64,000 nt of DNA from Spirochaetaceae bacterium (GCA_028821475.1 JAPPGB010000083.1:62001-126000); one strand, 5' to 3'. Shown: positions 40,921 to 49,725, counted from the first letter of the stretch. Notes: generated from the sequence alone by a model not told the origin. Program-made: numbers and translations.

Positions 40921-42444
40921 TCAACCCGGAGCCGCCGGCACCGGGAAGCGTGCGTTGCGGTCGAGGGGGTAGAGGCCGGGGCGCAGGCGGCGGTAGCGGC
41001 AGGCGGCGAAGTCGGGGCGGTGCACGCCCGGCGTGTCGAGGTCGAAGATGCGTTGGGCGATCTGCTGGTAGGTGCTGCGGAAGTGAACGGCCGACTTGAG
41101 CGCCACCACGCGCTGCCTGCGCGGCTCGATGCCGACGCTGCGCAGCAGCTCCGCGTCGAGCGGCTGCACCCGGCGCTCGGTCACCACCACCCGCACGCCC
41201 CCGCACTGCAGCACCGCGGTGCGGCCCATCTCGGTAACCCCGCCCGCACCCATGCGGCTGCGGGTCACGAAGCGGCCGTCCGACAGCAGGCGCACCACCG
41301 CGCGCAGTGCCACCGGCTCGCCGTGGCGGCGGTCGGTCTTGCCGCCGAGGCGTATTTCGATCGCCTCCCCTACTCCGGCCGCGGCGGCCACGCCTACTGC
41401 TTCGGGGTCGGCGATCACTGCCACCACCGCGTCCTGGGCGCCGGTCGCGAGCAGCTCGCGCAGCACCACGGTGCCGTCGCACGGCCCGCCGCCGCCCGGG
41501 TTGTCGGAGCCGTCGGCAAGCACTACCAGGCCGGTCGCCTGCTCGCGGGCGAAGCGTACCGCCTCCGCGACCGGCGTCAGGGTCACGTCGAAGTCGCGCC
41601 GGCGCCGCCAGATGGCGCGCGCCAGTTCGTCCGCGTGCGCCGCGGCCAGCTCCGCCGAGCCGTCCGCGGTGACCAGTACCGACGTGCCGGCGTCGCGGAT
41701 GTCCGCGAACGGGAAGCCGTAGGCGATCGAGGCGTCCAGCACGCCCGGCTGCCGCGCCGTCTCCTGCGCCCGGTGCAGCAGGTCACGGGCCGGCGGGGTC
41801 AGGGTGCATTGCTTCGGCGGCATGGTGACCAGCGGCAACTGCACGTACGCAAGCCGCGGCCGCACCGTCCCGGCCGCGGTTGCGTGGATCAGCCGGCCCG
41901 CTTGCGCGCCGCGCTCGAACGCGTCCACGTGCGGGTACTCCTCGAACGCGATGATGGCGTCGGCGTAGGCGGCCATACGCTCGGTGACGTTGGCGTGCAG
42001 GTCGATGGTGACCACCAGCGGCACCCCGGCGCCCAGCACGGCGCGCGTGCGCTCGATCAGGTCGCCCTCGACGTCCTCACGGTGCTCGCTCACCATGGCG
42101 CCGTGCAGGTCGAGCAGCACCCCGCGGCAGCCGGCCTCCCGCCGCCGCCGGACGAGCCGCTCCAGCAGCACCGCGGCGAGTGCCTCGTACGCCGCCCGTT
42201 CCACTACGCCCGACGGGGTGGCGTACGCCCACAGCAGCGGCTCCAGCTCGAAGCCCAGCTCTTCGGCGGCGGCCAGGTAGCCGCCGTGCACGGTGCGGGT
42301 GCCGCGGAACCGGCGGCGTATCCGATCCGGCGAGGCATCCGCGGCCGGTGCTCCGGCGAAGTCGAAGTCCGCCAGCCGCGTCGGCGTGACGGCAAAGGTG
42401 TTGGTCTCGTGGCCGATGGCGGCGCTGAAGAAACGGGCGGCCAT
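40921..42444 (-). CDS. M81-family metallopeptidase (MlrC-like, DUF1485)
   Basis: The 507-residue protein matches the M81/MlrC family, named for an enzyme of microcystin degradation. The start ARFFSAAIGHETNTFAVTPT is diagnostic, followed by GVLLDLHGAMVSEHREDVEG and VVTIDLHANVTERMAAYADA, which carry likely zinc ligands, and in the second domain VVLADGSDNPGGGGPCDG. The ATG at 42444 gives the family N-terminus. Most members are in bacteria that never meet microcystin, so the real substrate is probably another small peptide or cyclic amide. It is divergent from the ABC exporter operon. Confidence 0.9.
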   Translation of the reverse strand: MAARFFSAAIGHETNTFAVTPTRLADFDFAGAPAADASPDRIRRRFRGTRTVHGGYLAAAEELGFELEPLLWAYATPSGVVERAAYEALAAVLLERLVRRRREAGCRGVLLDLHGAMVSEHREDVEGDLIERTRAVLGAGVPLVVTIDLHANVTERMAAYADAIIAFEEYPHVDAFERGAQAGRLIHATAAGTVRPRLAYVQLPLVTMPPKQCTLTPPARDLLHRAQETARQPGVLDASIAYGFPFADIRDAGTSVLVTADGSAELAAAHADELARAIWRRRRDFDVTLTPVAEAVRFAREQATGLVVLADGSDNPGGGGPCDGTVVLRELLATGAQDAVVAVIADPEAVGVAAAAGVGEAIEIRLGGKTDRRHGEPVALRAVVRLLSDGRFVTRSRMGAGGVTEMGRTAVLQCGGVRVVVTERRVQPLDAELLRSVGIEPRRQRVVALKSAVHFRSTYQQIAQRIFDLDTPGVHRPDFAACRYRRLRPGLYPLDRNARFPVPAAPG

Positions 42445-42492
42445 GTGTCCAATATCGGCAGCCGCCGGAGGCCGCCGCATGCCGCCGGCTGT

Positions 42493-42501
42493 TGTTATAT
42501 T
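42493..42501 (+). promoter_or_regulatory. extended -10 promoter of the ABC–DUF1854–ABC operon
   Basis: The sequence TGTTATATT gives an extended -10 (TG-n-TATATT, 42493–42501) with no clear -35. It lies 17 bases before the ATG at 42518, in the short AT-rich gap between divergent genes. Confidence 0.5.
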
Positions 42502-42517
42502 GGAATCTCCGGTAGAC

Positions 42518-44896
42518 ATGGAGCAGACCTTTCCGCAGCACATCCGCGACCGGCTCGCGGCGGCAGGAGTACGCCCCGAGGAGGTACGCCACGCGGTGCG
42601 TTCCGACCTCGGCGCGGACGGCCGCTACGGGTCGCAGTGGGCGCTGGCCACGGACACCGCCCTGCACCTGGTGAACGCCGAGCGCATAGACTCGCACGCG
42701 CTGGCGGATCTCGGCGAGATGCAGGTGCAGGCGCTGGTCACCGGCGGTCTGCTCATGACGAGCCCCGGGGCCACCGGCACGGACGGTGTGGCATCTGCCA
42801 CCGTCGCGGCGGAACACGGCGCCGAGGCGGCCGCGCCGCCTGCCGATCCGGCCGGCACGGACGGCGCGCTCTCCGAACCCGCTCCGGCGGGCCCTGGTGA
42901 CGGCGCGGCCACGCCGGCGCCGGCCGCCGCGGACGGCGCCGAGCTGGATCGCCTGCTGCTGCGCTTCACCAACAGCGAGGCGCAGCGGTTCGAGACGTTC
43001 GCCCGCGCGGTGGCCGCCCTGCAGAAGGGCGAGCGGGCACAGGCGGTCGAGGCGGAGCGGGAGCGCCACTGCCCGCGCTGCGGGCTGCGCTACCCCGACC
43101 AGCACCGCAACGTGTGTCCGCGCTGCATAGACAAGCGCGGCCTGTTTCTGCGCGTGCTCGGCTACCTGACCCCCTACCGCGGCTGGGTGGCGCTGATCGC
43201 CGCCGCCATGGTCGCGGCCGCCGGTCTGCGCACCGCGGCGCCGCTGCTCAGCGGGCGGGTGCTGTTCGACGACGTGCTCGACCCGGCGGGGCGCTTCCAC
43301 GGCCGCCTCGCCGAGCTGATCGCGGTGCTGGTCGCGGTCCACCTGCTCGGCGTGCTGGCCGAGGTGGTGCACATGCGCATTACCGCGCGCGTCTCGGTGA
43401 GCATGATCTACGACCTCAAGAACGAGATCTTCGCGGCACTGCAGCGGTTGTCGCTCGGGTTCTTCACCCGCAAGCAGACCGGCGGGCTGATGGTGCGGGT
43501 CAATCACGACACGGACAACCTCGACTACTTCTTCATCGACGGCCTGCCCTACTTCATCGTCAACATGGTGCAGATCGCGGCGATCGTGTCGGCCATGGCG
43601 GTCCTGCACTGGCCTCTCGCGCTGCTGCTCCTGATCCCGGCGCCGCTGGTAATACTGATCATTCGGCGGCTGGTTCCGCAGATCTGGCGCCTGTTCGGGC
43701 GGCAGTACCGTTCGCTGGCAGTCCTGAACGGCGTGGTCGAGGACTCCCTGAGCGGCGTGCGCGTGGTCAAGGCGTTCGGCAAGGAGCAGGAGGAAATCGA
43801 GCGGTTCGGGCCGGTCAACGACGAGGTGTTCCGCGCCCACCGCCGCACCCAGCGCACGCTGGCCACCCTGTTCCCGTCCGTGGCCTTCCTGACCCAGGTG
43901 GGCGGCCTGGTGGTGTGGGCGGTAGGCGGCTGGCAGGTGGTGGCCGGCAACCTGACGTTCGGCGTGCTGATGAGCTTCGTCGGCTTCGTGGCGTTGTTGT
44001 ATGAGCCGTTGCGATTCATGACCAAGGTGGTGGAGTGGTGGTCGGCTGCCATGAACTCCGCGCAGCGCATCTTCGAGATCCTCGATACGGTGCCCGAGGT
44101 CGCCGAACGCGCCGACCCGGTGCCGCTGCCAGAGATGCGGGGCGCCGTCGAATTGCGCGGTGTAACGTTCGGCTACGAACCCAACAAGCCGGTGCTGCAC
44201 GAGATCGACCTGCGCGTGGCCGCGGGCGAGACGGTCGGGCTGGTGGGGCGTACCGGCGCCGGCAAGTCGACGCTGATCAACCTGATGACGCGGTTGTACG
44301 ACACCGGCTCCGGCCAGGTGCTGATCGACGGCATCGACGTGCGTGACCTGCGCACCGCCGACCTGCGCCGCCAGGTGGGCATCATCCTGCAGGATCCCTA
44401 CCTGTTCGCCGGCAGCGTGGCGGACAACATCGCCTACGGCCGTCCCGGCGCCGGCCGCGCGGAAGTGGTCGCCGCGGCGCGGGCGGCGTTCGCGCACGAC
44501 TTCATCACCGCGCTGCCCAACGGCTACGACACCGTGATCGGCAGCCGCGGCCACGGACTCTCCGGCGGCGAGCGGCAGCGCCTGTCGATCGCCCGCGCGG
44601 TGCTGCTCGATCCGCGCATCCTGATCCTGGACGAGGCGACCTCCTCGGTCGACTCGGCCACCGAGGAGATGATCCAGCATGCCCTGGAGCGCCTGGTCCA
44701 CGGCCGCACCACCATCGCCATCGCCCACCGGCTGTCCACGCTGCGCATGGCGGACCGGCTGGTGGTGGTGGAGCAGGGCCGCCTGGTGGAGCAGGGCACG
44801 CACGACGAGTTGATGGCACGCGGCGGCGTCTACTGCCGGCTGGCACGCAAGCAGCAGGACGCCCTGGCGGTGATCGGGATCGGCGCCGAGCGATGA
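42518..44896 (+). CDS. ABC exporter half-transporter with N-terminal domain and zinc ribbon
   Basis: The 792-residue protein fuses an unusual N-terminal domain (1–75, MEQTFPQHIRDRLAAAGVRP onward), an Ala/Pro-rich linker, a two-CxxC zinc ribbon (CPRCGLRYPDQHRNVCPRC, about 186–204), a six-helix exporter membrane domain (about 210–490) and an ABC ATPase: Walker A GRTGAGKST (about 576), signature LSGGERQRLS (about 681), Walker B ILILDEATSSVDS (about 700). It is the first gene of a coupled operon and should pair with the third gene as a heterodimeric exporter. This gene arrangement resembles the ABC transporters annotated beside cyanophycin genes in other bacteria; no cyanophycin gene is seen here. 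Substrate unknown. Confidence 0.88.
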   Translation: MEQTFPQHIRDRLAAAGVRPEEVRHAVRSDLGADGRYGSQWALATDTALHLVNAERIDSHALADLGEMQVQALVTGGLLMTSPGATGTDGVASATVAAEHGAEAAAPPADPAGTDGALSEPAPAGPGDGAATPAPAAADGAELDRLLLRFTNSEAQRFETFARAVAALQKGERAQAVEAERERHCPRCGLRYPDQHRNVCPRCIDKRGLFLRVLGYLTPYRGWVALIAAAMVAAAGLRTAAPLLSGRVLFDDVLDPAGRFHGRLAELIAVLVAVHLLGVLAEVVHMRITARVSVSMIYDLKNEIFAALQRLSLGFFTRKQTGGLMVRVNHDTDNLDYFFIDGLPYFIVNMVQIAAIVSAMAVLHWPLALLLLIPAPLVILIIRRLVPQIWRLFGRQYRSLAVLNGVVEDSLSGVRVVKAFGKEQEEIERFGPVNDEVFRAHRRTQRTLATLFPSVAFLTQVGGLVVWAVGGWQVVAGNLTFGVLMSFVGFVALLYEPLRFMTKVVEWWSAAMNSAQRIFEILDTVPEVAERADPVPLPEMRGAVELRGVTFGYEPNKPVLHEIDLRVAAGETVGLVGRTGAGKSTLINLMTRLYDTGSGQVLIDGIDVRDLRTADLRRQVGIILQDPYLFAGSVADNIAYGRPGAGRAEVVAAARAAFAHDFITALPNGYDTVIGSRGHGLSGGERQRLSIARAVLLDPRILILDEATSSVDSATEEMIQHALERLVHGRTTIAIAHRLSTLRMADRLVVVEQGRLVEQGTHDELMARGGVYCRLARKQQDALAVIGIGAER

Positions 44897-45474
44897 GCGA
44901 CGAGCTGTCAACAATGAACGACCGGGCTCAGGGCGCCAACGGCAGTGGAGCATCGGACGCATCGGACGGGTACGCTGCCGAGGTGCGCATGCTGGACCCG
45001 CGAGCGCTGCGCTTTACCGCTACCGACGGTGGCTTCCTGGCGCTGACCGTGACCGGAGATACGGGCGCCGAGCACTACCCGCGCATCAATGCCTTCCGAA
45101 CGTTTCCGCTGAGCGCCGCCGACCACTACCTCTCGTTGCGTGCCCCCGACGGTAACGAGATCGGCATGCTCGAGTCGCTCGCCGACTTGCGCTCGGACCA
45201 GGCGGCGCTGCTGCGCCACGAATTGGAGCGGCGCTACTTCACCCCGGTGATCGAGCGGATACGCTCCCTGAAAGAGGAATTCGGCTACTCCTACTGGCTG
45301 GTCGATACCGATGCCGGGCAGCGGCGGTTCACGGTGCAGAGCGGCAAGAACAACGTCACCGCGGTCAGCGACACCCGCCTGCTGATCGTCGACGTCGACG
45401 GCAACCGCTTCTTCGTGGACGACTACCGCAGCCTCGACCGCAACGTGCTGCGCACCCTGGAGACGCTGCTGTGA
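44893..45474 (+). CDS. DUF1854-family protein
   Basis: The 193-residue product matches DUF1854: LDPRALRFTATDGGFLALTV, HYPRINAFRTFPLSAADHYL, GNEIGMLESLADLRSDQAAL, then LRHELERRYFTPVIERI and VDVDGNRFFVDDYRSLDR. It is a soluble beta-rich protein with no signal peptide. Its ATG overlaps the upstream ABC gene (ATGA) and its stop overlaps the next ABC gene (GTGA), so the three are translated as a unit and probably in fixed proportion. In other bacteria the same domain sits between the same two ABC genes. I infer it is an accessory or regulatory subunit of the exporter. Confidence 0.87.
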   Translation: MSDELSTMNDRAQGANGSGASDASDGYAAEVRMLDPRALRFTATDGGFLALTVTGDTGAEHYPRINAFRTFPLSAADHYLSLRAPDGNEIGMLESLADLRSDQAALLRHELERRYFTPVIERIRSLKEEFGYSYWLVDTDAGQRRFTVQSGKNNVTAVSDTRLLIVDVDGNRFFVDDYRSLDRNVLRTLETLL

Positions 45475-47936
45475 GGCTGCGCTTCGAGCTCCCCGCCGAG
45501 GCCGCGGCCGAGCTGGCCGGGATTCTCGGTGCGGAAGTGCACGACGCGGACGAGCTCGGCGCGGTGGCCGCTCAGTCCGCACCCGGGGCGCAAGCCGTAC
45601 CGATGGTGCAGGGAGCACCGGTGGTTCACGCCGATGCGGGGGTGCAGGCCGTCCCCGAGGAGCACGCCGCACCTTCCGAGCAGGCCGCACCTATGGCGCA
45701 GGCCACACTCTCGGAGCATACGGCACCGTTGGAGCAGGCCGCACCCTCGGAGCAGGGCGAACCTGTGGAGCAGGCCGCACCTTTGGTGCGGTACGCGGTG
45801 CCGGCGGACCTGACCGCGGACGGCGTGTTCGGCGACGGCTGGACGGTTGCCACCGACTTGCTGGTGGCGGTGCAGGCGCCCGGCACGCGCGGCTGGCGCA
45901 CCCTGCCCCTGCGCCGGGTGGCGCGATTCCGTGCCGACAACATGGTGGGCAGCGGGCGCCTGGTGGCGGAGCCGGCGACCAACGGCACCGGCGGCGCGGA
46001 CGGCCACGAGCAGATCCTGGCGCACTACTCCATGAGCCATGCGCCGCGCTATGCCACCCTCGCGCGCGGCCTCAACCTGCTGCTGGCCGGCAAGCGTCCC
46101 GCGGTCGACGACGCGCCGGACGAAGGCGTGTGCCCCACCTGCGGCCGCCGCCGCGCGCCGGGCACCCGCGTGTGCCGCGCGTGCACCAACCGCGCCGCCA
46201 TGATGCGCCGGCTGTGGACCCTGGCCCGCGGCCACCTGCGCTGGGTGGTTGCCGCGGTGGCGCTGTTCGCGGCCTTCACCCTGCTGTCGCTGCTGCCGCC
46301 GCAGCTCACCCGGGTGCTGATCGACAACCACTTGGTGCCGCGGCGCGCCGACCTGGCGCCGATTCTGCTGCTGATCGCGGCGCTGGCCGCCACCTACGGG
46401 CTGACCGCCCTCACCGACGCCCTGCGCGGGCGCGCCATGGCGCAGCTCTCCAATGCGCTGGCGCGCGACCTGCGCGGCATGGTGTACACCAACGTGCAGA
46501 AGCTGTCGCTCGGCTACCTGGGCACGCGCGACGCCGGCGACATCCTCAACCGGGTCAGCAAGGACACGCGCAACATCCAGCAGTTCATCAACTTCTGGCT
46601 CACCGACAGCGTCGCGCAGGGGCTGTTCCTGGTCGGCGTGGCGGTGATCCTGTTCCTGCGCGAGTGGCGGCTGGCGGTGCTGGTATTGGCGCCGATCCCG
46701 GTCGTGGTTCTGCTCGCCGGCGCGGTGTGGGGCCACGTCCGCTTCCTGTTTCGCCGGCAGGAGCGGCTGTTCGACAAGGTGGACACCCTGCTGCAGGACA
46801 TCCTGTCCGGCATCCGCGTGGTCAAGGCGTTCGGGCGTGAGCGCGCCGAGGTGGACCGCTTCCGCGCCCGCAGCGCCGAACTGCGCGACGTGATGCGCGT
46901 CAACGAGCGCACCTGGGCCAACATGATGCCGCTGTGGAGCTTCGTGATGCGCGCCGGCGAGTTCCTGGTGTTTGCCGTCGGCGGCTACCTGGTGCTGGGC
47001 GAGCGGATGAAGCTGGGCGAGCTGGTGCAATTCGTTCAGTACGCGATGCTGCTCTACGGTCCGCTGGTCTGGATCGCCGGCCTGCCGCGCCGCTTCGCCG
47101 AGTCGATGACGGCCGCCGAGCGGATATTCGAGGTGATCGACGAGCAGCCGGCGGTGGCCGACGGCGCCCGCCCGCGCCGCCTGGCGATCGCGGGGCGCGT
47201 GCGGTTCGAGGACGTGGTATTCGGCTACAAGAGTCACGATCCGGTGCTGCACGACGTGTCGCTGGAGGTGGCGCCGGGCGAGATGATCGGCATCGTCGGC
47301 CACTCCGGCTCCGGCAAGTCGACGCTGATCAACCTGCTGCTGCGCCTGTATGATCCGGACGAGGGCCGCATCACCATCGACGGCGTCGACCTGCGCGCCA
47401 TCGAGTTGCGCGACCTGCACCGGCAACTCGGCGTGGTGCTGCAGGAGACCTTCCTGTTCGCCGGCAGCATCGCCGACAACATCGCCTACGCACGGCCCGG
47501 CGCCACGCCGCGTGAGCTCATCGCCGCCGCCAGAGTGGCCGGCGCACACGACTTCATTTGCGCCTTCCCGGACGGCTACGACACGCGCGTCGGGGAGCGC
47601 GGCCAGCGCCTGTCCGGGGGCGAGCGCCAGCGCGTCGCCATCGCCCGCGCCATCCTGCACGACCCGCGCATCCTGATCCTGGACGAGGCCACCGCCGCGG
47701 TGGACACCGAGACCGAGGAACTGATCCAGGCCGGCCTGTTCGCGCTGATGCAGGGACGCACCACCTTCGCCATCGCCCACCGACTGTCCACCCTGCGCCA
47801 CGCCGACCGGCTGCTGGTGCTCGACAAGGGCCGCATCGCCGAAGTGGGCAGCCACGCCGAACTGATGGCAGCCGGCGGCATCTACCACGGCCTGGTGCAG
47901 TCGCAGCGCCGCATGAACCGCCGCCACGCACTGTAG
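45471..47936 (+). CDS. ABC exporter half-transporter with hexapeptide repeats and zinc ribbon
   Basis: This 821-residue protein is the partner of the first ABC gene. After MRLRFELPAEAAAELAGILG comes a stretch of eleven hexapeptide repeats (residues 40–105, consensus E-Q-A-A-P-x), a further N-terminal region, and a zinc ribbon (CPTCGRRRAPGTRVCRAC, about 221–238). The membrane domain has six helices, and the ATPase has Walker A GHSGSGKST (about 610), signature LSGGERQRVA (about 713) and Walker B ILILDEATAAVDTETEE (about 733). Both halves keep complete ATPase motifs, so both sites may be active. The GTG start overlaps the DUF1854 stop. Confidence 0.88.
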   Translation: MRLRFELPAEAAAELAGILGAEVHDADELGAVAAQSAPGAQAVPMVQGAPVVHADAGVQAVPEEHAAPSEQAAPMAQATLSEHTAPLEQAAPSEQGEPVEQAAPLVRYAVPADLTADGVFGDGWTVATDLLVAVQAPGTRGWRTLPLRRVARFRADNMVGSGRLVAEPATNGTGGADGHEQILAHYSMSHAPRYATLARGLNLLLAGKRPAVDDAPDEGVCPTCGRRRAPGTRVCRACTNRAAMMRRLWTLARGHLRWVVAAVALFAAFTLLSLLPPQLTRVLIDNHLVPRRADLAPILLLIAALAATYGLTALTDALRGRAMAQLSNALARDLRGMVYTNVQKLSLGYLGTRDAGDILNRVSKDTRNIQQFINFWLTDSVAQGLFLVGVAVILFLREWRLAVLVLAPIPVVVLLAGAVWGHVRFLFRRQERLFDKVDTLLQDILSGIRVVKAFGRERAEVDRFRARSAELRDVMRVNERTWANMMPLWSFVMRAGEFLVFAVGGYLVLGERMKLGELVQFVQYAMLLYGPLVWIAGLPRRFAESMTAAERIFEVIDEQPAVADGARPRRLAIAGRVRFEDVVFGYKSHDPVLHDVSLEVAPGEMIGIVGHSGSGKSTLINLLLRLYDPDEGRITIDGVDLRAIELRDLHRQLGVVLQETFLFAGSIADNIAYARPGATPRELIAAARVAGAHDFICAFPDGYDTRVGERGQRLSGGERQRVAIARAILHDPRILILDEATAAVDTETEELIQAGLFALMQGRTTFAIAHRLSTLRHADRLLVLDKGRIAEVGSHAELMAAGGIYHGLVQSQRRMNRRHAL
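45588..45785 (+). repeat. 18-bp minisatellite (11 units) inside the second ABC gene
   Basis: Eleven consecutive 18-base units encode hexapeptides such as AQAVPM, EHAAPS, EQAAPM, EQAAPS, EQGEPV and EQAAPL. The later units are closest to the consensus GAGCAGGCCGCACC plus four variable bases. The period keeps the frame, so the number of units can vary without breaking the gene. Confidence 0.88.
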
Positions 47937-47954
47937 GCGGCTTCCTGATAGCAG

Positions 47955-49088
47955 CTACGCGATGCGTTCGCCGTACTTGGCCAGGGCGGCGGCGGACAGG
48001 GACAGGCCCAGGCCCGGCTGCTCCTTGAGGGTGAGCCGGCCGCCGGCGATGCGCGGCGGGTCCTCGAACAGCTCCGCCTGCAGCGGATCGCGCTCCGGAT
48101 CGGTAAAGCTCTCCACGATACACCCTGCGGGGCTGCCGGCAACGACGTGGGCGTGGATGAAGCAGTCATGGTGCGGCGCCACCTGCACGTGGTTCAGCTC
48201 GCACAGGGCGGCCAGCTTGCGTCCCTCGGTGAAGCCGCCCATCATGGTGCAGTCGAACTGCAGGATGCGGATCGCCTGCTCGTCCAGCAGGGCGCGGCAG
48301 CCGTAGCTCGTCAGCTCGCTCTCGCCGGCGGACAGCGGAATGGTGGTGCGCGTGGACAGCAGCTTCAGTTCGCGGCGGTCGTCGGCCCAGCGCACCGGCT
48401 CTTCCAGCCAGCGCGGGCGCAGCGGCTCCAGCAGCCGCGCCGCCTCGGTGGCGGTGTCCAGGTCCCAGGCGCGATTCACGTCCACCATCAGGTCGGCCTC
48501 GTCGCCGATCACCTCGCGCACCAGCGCCAAGCGCTCCAGGTCGTGCGACAGCGAGACGCCGCCCGCCTTCGCCTTGAAGCCGGTGTGGCCCTGCGCCCGC
48601 AGCATCTCCATCTCGTCGCGCAACTCGGCAAGGTCCTTGCCGTCCCGGTAGTAGGCGCAGGTCACGTAGCACGGCACCACGCTGCGGTAGCCGCCGAACA
48701 GCCGGTACAGCGGCAGCCCGGCGCGCTTGCCGACGACATCCCAGGCGGCGATGTCCACCGCGGCGGAGATCCGCACCAGCGCATCCCGCGACCAGCCACG
48801 CTCGTGGGCAAGGCGCTGCCAGGTCAACGAGAACAGCTTCTCGTACAGCGCCTCGGGCGCCAGCGGATCGGAGCCCACGATCAGGTCGCAGATGCCGCCG
48901 CGAATCGCGTGGATCACCGCCTCGATCGGCGTGTAGCTGGTGGCCAGCCCGATGCCGTCGATGCCGTCGTCGGTGCGCAGGACGACAAGCAGTTCATTTG
49001 CCTTCGGGACCGTGAAGTGGCTGACCCAGTGCGGGCGCCCGCCTTCCGGGGCTCTCAGAATGTAAGCTTCGACCGACCTGATCTTCAT
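47955..49088 (-). CDS. mandelate racemase / muconate lactonising enzyme family protein
   Basis: The 377-residue product is of the enolase superfamily, which removes a proton alpha to a carboxylate with magnesium. The capping domain begins MKIRSVEAYILRAPEGGRPH. The catalytic lysine motif is GFKAKAGG (K-x-K). The metal ligands follow as LMVDVNRAWDLDTA (Asp), WLEEPVRWAD (Glu) and IPLSAGESELTSYG (Glu), and a histidine-rich stretch VQVAPHHDCF is near the C-terminus. The ATG at 49088 gives the family N-terminus. It is probably a sugar acid dehydratase or racemase; the substrate cannot be told. It converges on the ABC operon 18 bases away. Confidence 0.9.
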   Translation of the reverse strand: MKIRSVEAYILRAPEGGRPHWVSHFTVPKANELLVVLRTDDGIDGIGLATSYTPIEAVIHAIRGGICDLIVGSDPLAPEALYEKLFSLTWQRLAHERGWSRDALVRISAAVDIAAWDVVGKRAGLPLYRLFGGYRSVVPCYVTCAYYRDGKDLAELRDEMEMLRAQGHTGFKAKAGGVSLSHDLERLALVREVIGDEADLMVDVNRAWDLDTATEAARLLEPLRPRWLEEPVRWADDRRELKLLSTRTTIPLSAGESELTSYGCRALLDEQAIRILQFDCTMMGGFTEGRKLAALCELNHVQVAPHHDCFIHAHVVAGSPAGCIVESFTDPERDPLQAELFEDPPRIAGGRLTLKEQPGLGLSLSAAALAKYGERIA

Positions 49089-49243
49089 GACATCGCGCGC
49101 GTCCCGTAGCGTGCGCCAAATCCCCGACCGCGACAAGCCACCCCGCATTGCGGCTCCATGGCCGCCCGCGGTGGCCGAACATCGCCGGGAGTGCTGCCAA
49201 TGAGCCAAAGGACATCGCAGCCTGCGCGCCACAGTGGAGAACG

Positions 49244-49500
49244 ATGGCATTTGAAGTCTTCGGCGAAATCAGGGATATTGAGACGATCGCCACGGGACGG
49301 GGAGTGTATATCCGGCGCTACCTGAATCGGAGCTACGGCCGGGGCCGTTGGCGCAAGCGAAAAGGATCGCGACCGTGAGACTCGGGATCGCCACGGTGAG
49401 GCTTAAGGACGGCACGATGTGCGAGGCGGAGATCCACTGGTTCGAGGCGCACGGAATCGGGCGCCGCGACATGAAGATCAAGAGGGCGTTCTTTGAGTGA
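49244..49500 (+). pseudogene. small conserved protein gene split by a frameshift and a 21-bp duplication
   Basis: ATG 49244 (GGAGA upstream) encodes a 44-residue ORF, MAFEVFGEIRDIETIATGRG to GRGRWRKRKGSRP. A second ORF from GTG 49375, overlapping it (GTGA), encodes MRLGIATVRLKDGTMCEAEI and HWFEAHGIGRRDMKIKRAFF. In the homologues I recall these are one protein of about 80 residues. Here one base has been lost near 49363–49365, and IATVRL is encoded twice (21-bp tandem copies at about 49364–49384 and 49385–49405). Whether the two halves still work as separate peptides is unknown. The family function is not known. Confidence 0.55.
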
Positions 49501-49720
49501 GTTTGTGATCTGCTTGGACAACGGGGGTTCGGCTGCCAGCCTGACCGTAGGCAAAGTGTACCGCACCCTGCCCGACCCCAAGGCCGCCGGCCACGAATTG
49601 CTGCGCGTCCTTGATGAAGACCGGTCGGAGCGGGATGGCTACCTCTACCCCGCAACCATGTTTACCGCCATCGAACTGCCCGACGCAGCACGTCGGGCTC
49701 TGACGGCCGCCGGGCTCTGA
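49493..49720 (+). CDS. small conserved hypothetical protein, partner of the split gene
   Basis: The 75-residue product reads MSEFVICLDNGGSAASLTVG, KVYRTLPDPKAAGHELLRVL, DEDRSERDGYLYPATMFTAI, ELPDAARRALTAAGL. Short proteins of this type (an SH3-like small barrel would fit the beta-rich pattern) often follow the gene that is split here. The TTG start at 49493 has GAGGG five bases upstream and overlaps the end of the preceding ORF by 8 bases. Function is unknown; the pair may be a toxin–antitoxin-like or stress module, but I see no catalytic motif. Confidence 0.6.
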   Translation: MSEFVICLDNGGSAASLTVGKVYRTLPDPKAAGHELLRVLDEDRSERDGYLYPATMFTAIELPDAARRALTAAGL

Positions 49721-49725
49721 ACACC

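Noticed and set aside
42077-44962. A 961-codon open frame on the minus strand
   Set aside because: It lies antisense to the M81 gene's end and the whole first ABC exporter, which have complete domains. Its translation is low in recognisable motifs and rich in His, Gln and Arg, as expected of a shadow frame in GC-rich DNA.
45588-45785. The 18-bp array as a CRISPR or regulatory repeat
   Set aside because: The units are contiguous with no spacers, in frame, and inside a full-length exporter gene; it is a coding minisatellite. I saw no CRISPR array anywhere in the window.
45423-47927. An 834-codon open frame on the minus strand
   Set aside because: It is the antisense shadow of the second ABC exporter; no family is recognisable, and the composition is the usual GC-rich antisense pattern.
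49363-49380. Programmed -1 frameshifting to join the two halves of the small gene
   Set aside because: The bases CGAAAAGG do not form a standard slippery heptamer, and a 21-bp tandem duplication is also present, so mutation is the simpler explanation.
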